Shown: one piece after another, positions 6,222 through 12,861 of the stretch
How the letters are laid out: each line of letters begins with the position of its first letter
Numbering within the stretch: position 1 is the first letter of the stretch
From: an uncultured Pirellulaceae bacterium
GTDB taxonomy: Bacteria > Planctomycetota > Planctomycetia > Pirellulales > Pirellulaceae
Assembly (NCBI GenBank): GCA_934278005.1
Contig: CAKQWG010000041.1
Coordinates: 1 to 22,061, forward strand
DNA length: 22,061 nt
Direction: 5' to 3'
Notes under the pieces: model-generated
Seen by the model: the letters and a program-made list of their open reading frames with translations, nothing else
What the model was told of the DNA's origin: nothing
Database searches by the model: none
Translations under genes and position numbers: made by a program

Positions 6222-6242
6222 CGAATTTTTTGAGAAAATTCG
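6222..6242. promoter_or_regulatory. AT-rich palindrome in a divergent promoter region
   Basis: A perfect 8-bp inverted repeat (CGAATTTT / AAAATTCG) around a 5-base spacer sits 88 bases upstream of the DUF1559 start and 119 bases upstream of the ABC permease start. Its symmetry, position and AT-richness suit a dimeric regulator site. It is not a classical terminator, and I cannot assign it to a known regulator. Confidence 0.4.
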
Positions 6243-6360
6243 CGGGTAGCGTGAGTTCCGGCGTGCTCTGCCGCACTGGCCGATCAGCTGGTGCAATTTC
6301 GCCCGGCTGCTTTACACGGTACACTCTTGGGTTTCCCTTATTCGATGATTGACCAATTAA

Positions 6361-7305
6361 GTGAGCCCGGCACCCGAACGCGACCTAGATGTTGACCCAT
6401 CGGCTCAAGTAGCTCCGACAGCACGGGCGGCCCCGTTGCCCTCCCTGCGGACTGCGGCAAGGTCGTTGCCACGGGCGAGTTCCCGCTCTCGGCGATTGGC
6501 CGATGTGGTGTTCTTCCTGATCATGGGAGGACTGTCAGGCTGTTTCGTAGTGTTGATCGTCTTGCTGCTGGCTGCCGATGTCCTGTTTACCACTTGGGGC
6601 GACTTCGTCGCGGCGTTTTACAAGCCTGAGATCCAGGCGGCGATTCGGCTGACTTTGACGAGCTGTACGACGGCAGCTATTTTGTCGCTGTGGGTCGCCA
6701 CACCACTGGGGTACGTGCTCTCTCGCTATCGCTTTCCAGGCCGCTGGATTGTCGACACCTTAGTCGATATTCCGATCGTGTTGCCGCCGCTGGTGCTGGG
6801 GCTAAGCTTATTGATCCTGTTTCACCTACAGTGGGGATCGTGGCAGTTAGAAGCTATGCTGCGGGATCAGTTAAAATTTCCGGTGACCTTCCATTGGCCA
6901 GCGGTGGTCCTAGCCCAGTTCTCTGTGGCCTGTGCCTTTGCGATTCGCACCATGCGCGTGACGTTCGACCAAATCAATCCACGTGCCGAAGATGTAGCCC
7001 GCACGCTGGGCTGCACCCGTGGCCAAGCCTTTGTGAAAATAGCCTTGCCGCAGGCCGTTCGCGGAATGGTAGCGGCTACGACAATCGCTTGGGCACGCGC
7101 CTTGGGTGAGTTTGGGCCGATACTGGTTTTTGCAGGCTCGACGCGCATGCGAACCGAAGTCTTGTCGACGACCGTTTTCTTGGAGTTGAGCGTGGGACGC
7201 TTGGATGCGGCTGTGGCCGTATCGCTTTTGATGGTGGCTATGGCGGTAGTTGTGCTGCTAATCCTCCGCATGGTCGGCATCGGCTTAAGTGGAGGTAGCC
7301 AGTGA
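6361..7305 (+). CDS. ABC transporter permease, molybdate/sulfate type (ModB/CysT-like)
   Basis: 314 residues. Residues 1-47 are an unusual Pro/Ala/Arg-rich cytoplasmic tail with no hydrophobic part. Then come about six membrane segments (near 49-72, 94-119, 132-155, 180-200, 235-258, 282-304). The cytoplasmic EAA loop that docks to the ATPase is clear: EDVARTLGCTRGQAFVKIAL then PQAVRGM (about 210-236). The DIPIVLPPLVLGLSLL segment and ALGEFGPILVFAG are typical of molybdate/tungstate/sulfate permeases. The start is a GTG directly after an in-frame TAA and lacks a ribosome binding site, so a start inside the polar tail is possible. Its GTGA overlap with the ATPase gene shows translational coupling. 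No periplasmic binding protein gene lies nearby. The exact substrate is uncertain. Confidence 0.85.
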   Translation: MSPAPERDLDVDPSAQVAPTARAAPLPSLRTAARSLPRASSRSRRLADVVFFLIMGGLSGCFVVLIVLLLAADVLFTTWGDFVAAFYKPEIQAAIRLTLTSCTTAAILSLWVATPLGYVLSRYRFPGRWIVDTLVDIPIVLPPLVLGLSLLILFHLQWGSWQLEAMLRDQLKFPVTFHWPAVVLAQFSVACAFAIRTMRVTFDQINPRAEDVARTLGCTRGQAFVKIALPQAVRGMVAATTIAWARALGEFGPILVFAGSTRMRTEVLSTTVFLELSVGRLDAAVAVSLLMVAMAVVVLLILRMVGIGLSGGSQ

Positions 7306-7940
7306 TCGAGCTTTTGGGAGTCGGCATGCAGGCTGGTAAATTTGTGCTGCAAGATATCAACTGCCTCATACCGAGCGGCAGCTATGCAGTGCTGATGGGC
7401 AGGACCGGATGTGGCAAAAGTTCGCTTCTGGAAGCGATTTGTGGACTGCGGAGCGTGGCCAGCGGTTCGATTTTAATCTCTGGCGTTGATGTGACTCGCT
7501 GGTCGGTGGCGGATCGTGGCATTGGCTATGTACCGCAGGACTTAGCTTTGTTTCCCACCTTGACCGTGGCCGAGCATTTGCAGTTTGCGCTGCGGATTCG
7601 CCGTTGGTCGCGGGCTGCCATTGCCGAACGAACGGAGCAGTTGGCCACGGAATTGGGAATAAAACACCTGCTGTCGCGGCGCGTCCGGCGGCTTAGCGGC
7701 GGCGAGGCACAGCGGACCGCCCTGGGGCGAGCGCTGTCGTTCTACCCTGACGTGCTGCTGCTCGATGAGCCGCTCAGTGCGCTGGACGAAGCCACCCGTC
7801 GTGAGATCGGGGAGCTGCTGCACTTTATCAAGACGACCAATAGCGTGACCACGCTGCACGTAACTCATAATCAAGCCGAAGCGGAGCAATTGGCGGACCT
7901 ACGACTGCAGTTGTCCGAGGGGCAGATGCTGGTGCTGTAG
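7302..7940 (+). CDS. ABC transporter ATPase, molybdate/sulfate type, short form
   Basis: 212 residues. The nucleotide-binding domain is complete: Walker A GRTGCGKSSL (33-42), Q-loop YVPQDLALFP (76-85), signature LSGGEAQRTALGRAL (131-145), Walker B VLLLDEPLSALDE (151-163) and H-loop VTHN (187-190). It powers uptake through the permease encoded directly upstream, whose stop codon overlaps this GTG start by four bases. ModC and CysA normally have a further C-terminal TOBE (oxyanion-binding) domain, giving about 350 residues; this protein ends right after the H-loop region, so that regulatory domain is absent. The best guess is an oxyanion importer component, with the substrate open. Confidence 0.88.
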   Translation: MIELLGVGMQAGKFVLQDINCLIPSGSYAVLMGRTGCGKSSLLEAICGLRSVASGSILISGVDVTRWSVADRGIGYVPQDLALFPTLTVAEHLQFALRIRRWSRAAIAERTEQLATELGIKHLLSRRVRRLSGGEAQRTALGRALSFYPDVLLLDEPLSALDEATRREIGELLHFIKTTNSVTTLHVTHNQAEAEQLADLRLQLSEGQMLVL

Positions 7941-8071
7941 TCGGCGTTAACCTCCAGTCATGAATTTGCGAGCGTCCCTTGAGCGGGCTGTCGACTTGCT
8001 GGGCGAAACACTATCATAACAAGCTAGCAAACATAGATTTTCTCACTCAAGACTTTTTAGGGCAGGTATGC

Positions 8072-9223
8072 ATGGGCCATACGCTCGATTGGAAAAACAG
8101 CGGCGACCCGCGGGATCTGGTCCACATCGCAGTTCAAGCACTGGTGGAAGGGCATCTGGTTGCGCTGCCAGCGGAGACGGCCTATCATGTATTCGCTAGC
8201 GGCCTGCGGCCGGAGGCTGTGGCGAAACTAGTCGCCCTGTCGCAGCACCAACAAGCTCGCCAACCTTGCATTTTTCTCCGCTCGCCTCAGGAAGCTCTCG
8301 ACTACTCGCCGACGCTTTCGCGGGTGGCCAGCCGAATGGTCTATCGCGGCTGGCCTGGGCCGTTGGTGCTGGAATTGGGCGCGGACCAGGACGAGAGTCT
8401 GTCGAGCAGTCTGCCGCAAACCGTTCGCAGTCAATTGCTGATCGATGGCAAGTATCTTCCGCAAAGAGTGGCTGCCCATGATGCGATCGTTCAGGCCATG
8501 CGGCTGATGCCAGGCCCGTTAGTCGCCGCGCCGATGGTCGATCCGCAAGGCAAGGCGATTTGCACCGGCGAACAAGCCGCGCGGGCTGCCGGCGACGCGG
8601 TGGCTGTTGTGATCAACGATGGTCCTACCCACTACGGCGGATTTGCTTCCACCGTTCGCATCGATGGCAATATCTGCCGTTTGACCGCGGCGGGCGTCAT
8701 CGAATTTGAAGCGCTGCAACGCATGAGCCAGTTTACCGTGCTGCTGGTCTGTACTGGAAACACCTGTCGTAGCCCGATGGCCGAAGCGATTCTGCGCGAT
8801 CTGCTGACTCGACGTTTTCCCGAGCTCTTTGCAGGCGCCTTGCCACCCGCCACCATCGCATCGGCGGGCCTAAGCGCCTTTCCGGGCGGTCCGGCGGCCA
8901 GTGAAGCCATTTCGGTGTTAAAAAAGCGTGGGCTGAACCTAGCCAACCACCAGAGCCACTCGATTACCGAAAGAACTCTCCGCCAAGCGGATTTAATCCT
9001 GGCCATGACCAGTTCGCATCGTTCGGCTATCTTGGAGCGTATGCCCGAGCTGAGTAGCAAAGTGCACCTCATTAGCGGTGGTAATAGCGATGTCTCAGAC
9101 CCTTTCGGGGGGGATGAAGCGGGCTACGAGGTTTGTGCGGATGAATTGACGCAGTATTTACACAGTTGGCTGAATATGTTCGAAGAATCTTGGTTTCCTG
9201 CTTGGCAGCTTGAAGTAAATTAG
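8072..9223 (+). CDS. YrdC/Sua5-like domain fused to YwlE-type low-molecular-weight phosphatase
   Basis: 383 residues from the ATG at 8072 (AGGG/AGG 5-9 bases upstream; a TTG at 7979 is in frame but less likely). Residues about 10-215 are a YrdC/Sua5 fold (VALPAETAYHVFASGLRPEA, then WPGPLVLELG, and TVRIDGNICRLTAAGVIEF at the end). True threonylcarbamoyl-AMP synthases have a KxR motif and an SxN motif; here those places read S-Q-H and APMVDPQG, so activity is doubtful. Residues 221-383 are a low-molecular-weight phosphatase: P-loop VCTGNTCRSPMAEA with Cys227 and Arg233, and DPFGG with the general acid Asp343. The Thr at position 231 is the residue that gives B. subtilis YwlE its protein-arginine phosphatase specificity. 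It is followed by rpiB, as ywlC-ywlE-ywlF are close together in Bacillus. Confidence 0.9.
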   Translation: MGHTLDWKNSGDPRDLVHIAVQALVEGHLVALPAETAYHVFASGLRPEAVAKLVALSQHQQARQPCIFLRSPQEALDYSPTLSRVASRMVYRGWPGPLVLELGADQDESLSSSLPQTVRSQLLIDGKYLPQRVAAHDAIVQAMRLMPGPLVAAPMVDPQGKAICTGEQAARAAGDAVAVVINDGPTHYGGFASTVRIDGNICRLTAAGVIEFEALQRMSQFTVLLVCTGNTCRSPMAEAILRDLLTRRFPELFAGALPPATIASAGLSAFPGGPAASEAISVLKKRGLNLANHQSHSITERTLRQADLILAMTSSHRSAILERMPELSSKVHLISGGNSDVSDPFGGDEAGYEVCADELTQYLHSWLNMFEESWFPAWQLEVN

Positions 9224-9322
9224 CAGTTGATCGCGTCGGTGGTATAAAATGCGCTCCGGGCGACGGCGTGTGCCTGTTTCGATTCTGTTCCCCTCTCGTT
9301 TCTCCATGCGGTGTCTTTCACC

Positions 9323-9784
9323 ATGCGTATATCCATTGGCAGCGACCATCGCGGTGTACATATTAAAGCGCGATTGATTGCGTCTCTAGTCGCAGCTGGC
9401 CACGAAGTGATGGACCTCGGTACCGAGGGGGAAAGTAGCGTCGACTATCCTGATTTTGCTTCTGCCGTCTGTCGCCGGGTAGCCCAAGGGGAGTCCGAGC
9501 GCGGTATTCTGATCTGTGGCACGGGAATCGGAATGGCTATCGCCGCCAATAAGTTTAAGGGCGTCCGCGCGGCCAACTGCTACGATCAGGTCATGGCAGA
9601 ATTGTGCCGCCGGCACAACAACGTCAACGTCCTATGCCTGCCCGGGGATTTGATTGGCGACGGGCCAGTCGACGAACTGGTCAATGTGTGGTTATCCACT
9701 GAGTTTGAAGCTGGGCGGCACGAGCGTCGGCTGGACAAGATCGTGCGGATTGAAGATGAGCATGAACCCGGTAACGGGGCATAG
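9323..9784 (+). CDS. rpiB: Ribose-5-phosphate isomerase B
   Basis: 153 residues, the normal size. It interconverts ribose-5-phosphate and ribulose-5-phosphate in the non-oxidative pentose phosphate pathway (cytoplasm). Visible motifs: GSDHRG near the start (7-12), a DLGT...VDYPDFA segment (31-46), the catalytic-loop ICGTGIGMAIAANKFKGVRA (64-83, Cys65 as active-site base in this family), and HNNVNVLCLPGDLIG (98-112). The ATG at 9323 gives the usual N-terminus MRISIGSDHRG; a GTG four codons upstream is less likely. No clear ribosome binding site is visible. It lies 99 bases after the fusion gene and 14 bases before the acyltransferase gene on the same strand. Confidence 0.95.
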   Translation: MRISIGSDHRGVHIKARLIASLVAAGHEVMDLGTEGESSVDYPDFASAVCRRVAQGESERGILICGTGIGMAIAANKFKGVRAANCYDQVMAELCRRHNNVNVLCLPGDLIGDGPVDELVNVWLSTEFEAGRHERRLDKIVRIEDEHEPGNGA

Positions 9785-9798
9785 AAACTGGCAATAGC

Positions 9799-10758
9799 GT
9801 GACTGAGCGAGCCAACCATCGGCGTCCTAAGATCAGCCAGCCAATGCTGTCGAGCTTCCAGTGGTTTGTCGCTCGGTACCTGGCTAAAAACTTTCATACG
9901 CTTGCCGTGCATCGCCATGCGTTGCTGCGTGACTTCAGCGATGGGAGCAACTTGAATGTCGGCTCCTTTGTCGGCTCATCGACCGCTCCACAAGATCTAC
10001 CCATAGGGCCCGCCGACAACATCGTGGTTTACGCCAATCATGCGTCCTGGTGGGATCCGCTGGCGGCTATCTTCGTTGCTCAGCGCCTGTTCGCTGGGTG
10101 GGCCATGTATGCGCCGATCGATGCTGAGGCCCTGCGGCAATATCCGATGTTCGGCCGTATGGGCTTTTTTGGAGTCGAGCAGCACAGCTCGCGCGGAGCG
10201 GCCGAGTTCCTACGCACGGCGGAGGGCATTTTAAAACGCCCAGCGACTTCGCTGTGGCTGACGCCCGAAGGCCGCTTTGCCGACGTCCGCGATACGACAG
10301 CCAAGCTCATGCCCGGCTTGGCCCACTTGGCCCGGAAGCTTTCAAAACCACAGCATCTGCCGCTCGGTCAGCATGGCTCAGCGGCTGAGCTTCGCATGGA
10401 TGGGCGGGCTGCCGCCGGCCATGCAGCGCGAGTATGGTTTATACCGCTGGCGGTCGAATATACGTTCTGGGAGGAACGCCAGCCCGAGTTGCTCATGCGT
10501 TTCGGCCAGCCGCTGTCTGCAGCCGAGTTGACAGCCAGCAGCAAGCAGACCTGCGATCGCATCTTGACCGATCGTCTGCGCACAGCGCAGGCGGAGCTAG
10601 CGACGCTCAGCATTTCGCGCGACGCGTCCCAGTTTGAAATTCTGCTGGGCGGTAGCCGTGGAACCTTCTTCGTCTACGACTGGTGGCGCACGCTGTGCGG
10701 CCGTATGCGCGGCGAGCCCGTGAAGACTGCGCATGGCGAGAAGTTCGAGCAACGTTAG
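9799..10758 (+). CDS. PlsC-like lysophospholipid acyltransferase
   Basis: 319 residues from a GTG. The acyltransferase HX4D motif is present as NHASWWDP (His81, Asp86) and the second family motif as TPEGRF (155-160); both are typical of 1-acyl-glycerol-3-phosphate acyltransferases and relatives that move an acyl chain onto a lysolipid. There is no clear N-terminal membrane helix, so the protein may be peripheral. Residues about 195-240 hold a longer insertion and the VWFIPLAVEYTFWEERQPEL segment matches the later family block. The start is uncertain: no ribosome binding site precedes the GTG, and Met16 is an alternative. It follows rpiB by 14 bases, so co-transcription is likely. The acyl acceptor cannot be told from sequence. 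Confidence 0.88.
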   Translation: MTERANHRRPKISQPMLSSFQWFVARYLAKNFHTLAVHRHALLRDFSDGSNLNVGSFVGSSTAPQDLPIGPADNIVVYANHASWWDPLAAIFVAQRLFAGWAMYAPIDAEALRQYPMFGRMGFFGVEQHSSRGAAEFLRTAEGILKRPATSLWLTPEGRFADVRDTTAKLMPGLAHLARKLSKPQHLPLGQHGSAAELRMDGRAAAGHAARVWFIPLAVEYTFWEERQPELLMRFGQPLSAAELTASSKQTCDRILTDRLRTAQAELATLSISRDASQFEILLGGSRGTFFVYDWWRTLCGRMRGEPVKTAHGEKFEQR

Positions 10759-10911
10759 CTGTTTTTCCCCCATTAACTTGCTAGAATAATCGCTTTTCTG
10801 CCAATGCTTCGTAGACAACCGCAATTGCCGGATGCTATGTTGTCGGCCATCGCCAGCCTGCGACAGGTGCGGGACGCGAATCGATGAGTTGGTCGCAAAG
10901 GGATCGCACGC

Positions 10912-11649
10912 ATGAATTTGACCTCCGGTGTCATTACTAAAAAGAGGGTTTGGTCAGACGGACTATTCACGCTTTCGGTGGAAGCTCCCGAAGTTACCCC
11001 GTTCGAACCTGGCCAGTTTTTGCAGCTCGGCACAGATACTCCGCACGGTCACGTGATCCGTCCGTACAGCGTCGCGTCGCCCCATGGGCGGATCCTCGAG
11101 TTCTTCATCGTCTTGGTGGCAGATGGCAAATTGACGCCGCACCTATGGAGCAAGCAGGTAGGCGACTCAGTTGAGGTGAGTGTCAAGGCGGCGGGTAGCT
11201 TTGTCTTAAGCCGTGCTCCGCAGGGGCACGTGCTGTGGTTGATCGCCACGGGTACCGGATTGGCGCCCTACATCGCCATGCTGCGCACCGAGGAGCCGTG
11301 GCAGCGCTACAACAAAATCGTCGTTGTGCACGGTGTACGCTATGAGGCTGACCTAGCTTATCAAGACGAACTGGCCGGTTACAAAGAACGCTACGGCGAT
11401 CGATTCGATGCAGTGCCAGTGGTCTCGCGAGAGCAGTCCCAAGGTGCTCTGCATGGACGCATCACTACGTGCATCGCCAATGGGTCGATCGAAGCGATCG
11501 TCGACCAATCGTTCACGCCGGACTGCTGTGTGATGATGTGCGGCAATCCGGACATGTTGGCCGAAACCGAGCGACTGCTCGGCGAACGGGATATCAAGCG
11601 GCACAAGCCCAGAGAACCGGGCCAGATCGTTCTAGAGCGCTACTGGTAG
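10912..11649 (+). CDS. fpr: Ferredoxin--NADP(+) reductase
   Basis: 245 residues, matching bacterial subclass I FNRs (E. coli Fpr is of similar length). An FAD domain (residues about 1-103, with RPYSVAS at 50-56) is followed by an NADP(H) domain (ATGTGLAPYIAM at 112-123, CGNPDM at 210-215). The C-terminus ERYW ends in an aromatic residue that stacks on the flavin in this family. It transfers electrons between NADPH and ferredoxin or flavodoxin in the cytoplasm. The ATG at 10912 has AAGGGA about 9 bases upstream. It faces the korAB genes, whose enzyme reduces ferredoxin, so the two could share a ferredoxin pool; a direct link is inference. Confidence 0.95.
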   Translation: MNLTSGVITKKRVWSDGLFTLSVEAPEVTPFEPGQFLQLGTDTPHGHVIRPYSVASPHGRILEFFIVLVADGKLTPHLWSKQVGDSVEVSVKAAGSFVLSRAPQGHVLWLIATGTGLAPYIAMLRTEEPWQRYNKIVVVHGVRYEADLAYQDELAGYKERYGDRFDAVPVVSREQSQGALHGRITTCIANGSIEAIVDQSFTPDCCVMMCGNPDMLAETERLLGERDIKRHKPREPGQIVLERYW

Positions 11650-11658
11650 GAGCGGGCG

Positions 11659-11685
11659 TTCGCAGGCTCCTGACGAGCCTACGAA
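11659..11685. terminator. Imperfect hairpin between fpr and korB
   Basis: Starting 10 bases after the fpr stop, TTCG-C-AGGCTC pairs with GAGCCT-A-CGAA (10 bp with one C/A mismatch) around a 5-base loop. No T tract follows. It may act at the 3' end of the fpr message. Confidence 0.5.
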
Positions 11686-11713
11686 TGAGCGCCAACGAGT
11701 GAGCGCCAACCAG
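11686..11713. repeat. 14-bp tandem repeat, two copies
   Basis: The units TGAGCGCCAACGAG and TGAGCGCCAACCAG lie head to tail directly after the fpr hairpin, with one difference. The second unit runs into the 30-bp repeat at 11705. Confidence 0.6.
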
Positions 11714-11734
11714 CGCACGCACCCTAGGCAACTT
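11705..11734. repeat. 30-bp direct repeat, copy A (intergenic)
   Basis: Matches 11772-11801 at 29 of 30 positions. This copy lies outside any gene and repeats the last codons and stop of korB. Confidence 0.75.
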
Positions 11735-11771
11735 CAAATCGCTGGCACCACCACGGCAGAAAGCATCGCGA

Positions 11772-11801
11772 GCCAACCAGCGCACGCACGCTAGGCAACT
11801 T
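11772..11801. repeat. 30-bp direct repeat, copy B (korB 3' end)
   Basis: Second copy, 67 bases further right. It covers the final codons and TAG stop of korB on the minus strand plus 19 bases of 3' flank. The pair suggests a short duplication of the korB end. Confidence 0.75.
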
Positions 11802-12807
11802 GCCAGGTATCGCCGCTGTGGAAGAGCTTGTTGAGATCCCCTACCCCACGTTTAGCGACGGCGGCATCGACCTGTCCACGCACTTCGTCCTCGAAGACCG
11901 GCATGTCGACATCGCGGAAGACGCCGATGGGTTCGGGGAATTCGGGGTAGCGCATTTTGGCAAGCAGATGCACAAGGGTTGTGTCCGACTTTTCATCGTG
12001 GAACAGCAGGTCGTCGTGGCTCACGCTGCCGTCGGTCAGGCTCACAACCTCTGGGCGCAGTCCGTTGAGCCGAATGCCCTTGTCGCGATTTTTGCCAAAG
12101 ATCATGGGTTTGCCATGTTCCAATTCGATCGTGGTATCTTCGCGAGTGGCTTTGTCTTGTGCATAGCTGAATGCGCCGTCGTTGAAGACATTGCAGTTCT
12201 GGTAGACTTCGACCACAGCCGCGCCGCGGTGCTGGGCGGCTCGCAACAAAGTCGCAGAGAGGTGTTTGATGTTAACATCGACGCTGCGAGCGATAAACGA
12301 AGCCTCAGCGCCCAGCGCGATCGAGATGGGGTTCAGCGGATGATCCACAGCACCCATCGGCGAACTCTTGGTAACTTGGCCGGTAGGGCTGGTCGGCGAG
12401 TACTGACCCTTGGTCAGACCGTAGATGCGATTGTTGAACAGCACCATAGTTAGGTTGACGTTGCGCCGCAGCATATGGATGAAGTGATTGCCACCGATGC
12501 TCAGCGCATCGCCGTCACCGGTGATTACGAACACCTTCAGATCGGGGCGAGCTACGCGTAGTCCAGTCGCCACGGCCGGGGCGCGGCCGTGAATACTGTG
12601 CATGCCGTAGGTGTTCATATAGTATGGGAATCGGCTAGAGCAGCCGATGCCTGAGATGAATACGATGTCCTCCAGTGGCAGCCCAAGGTTGGGGAGCATC
12701 TTTTTCATCTGAGCTAAAATGGAATAGTCACCACAACCTGGGCACCAACGAATGTCTTGATCGCTGGCGAAATCGTTGGCACTAAGGACAGGTAGAGCAG
12801 CGCTCAT
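11791..12807 (-). CDS. korB: 2-oxoacid:ferredoxin oxidoreductase, beta subunit (2-oxoglutarate type)
   Basis: 338 residues. The beta subunit binds thiamine diphosphate and one 4Fe-4S cluster and, with the alpha/gamma subunit encoded just upstream, decarboxylates a 2-oxoacid (most likely 2-oxoglutarate to succinyl-CoA) while reducing ferredoxin. Visible: WCPGCGDYSIL (Cys22, Cys25), GIGCSSR (Cys56) and YQNCNVFND (Cys205), giving the four cluster ligands; and the thiamine-diphosphate block GDGDALSIGGNHFIHMLRRN with NNRIYGLTKGQYSPTS (97-140). The domain lacks ferredoxin-like extra cysteines. The start at 12807 has only a weak GAAG upstream. It follows korA by 54 bases, so they form one operon. 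Pyruvate or other substrates cannot be excluded. Confidence 0.92.
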   Translation of the reverse strand: MSAALPVLSANDFASDQDIRWCPGCGDYSILAQMKKMLPNLGLPLEDIVFISGIGCSSRFPYYMNTYGMHSIHGRAPAVATGLRVARPDLKVFVITGDGDALSIGGNHFIHMLRRNVNLTMVLFNNRIYGLTKGQYSPTSPTGQVTKSSPMGAVDHPLNPISIALGAEASFIARSVDVNIKHLSATLLRAAQHRGAAVVEVYQNCNVFNDGAFSYAQDKATREDTTIELEHGKPMIFGKNRDKGIRLNGLRPEVVSLTDGSVSHDDLLFHDEKSDTTLVHLLAKMRYPEFPEPIGVFRDVDMPVFEDEVRGQVDAAVAKRGVGDLNKLFHSGDTWQVA

Positions 12808-12861
12808 CGGTTGGTCTTCATATTGAAAAAGGAGTGGAGTCGGGCGACGTGTGTGCGCAGC

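Noticed and set aside
11800..12453. 217-codon open frame on the plus strand
   Set aside because: It is fully antisense to korB, whose protein motifs are unmistakable; long antisense frames are common in GC-rich coding DNA.
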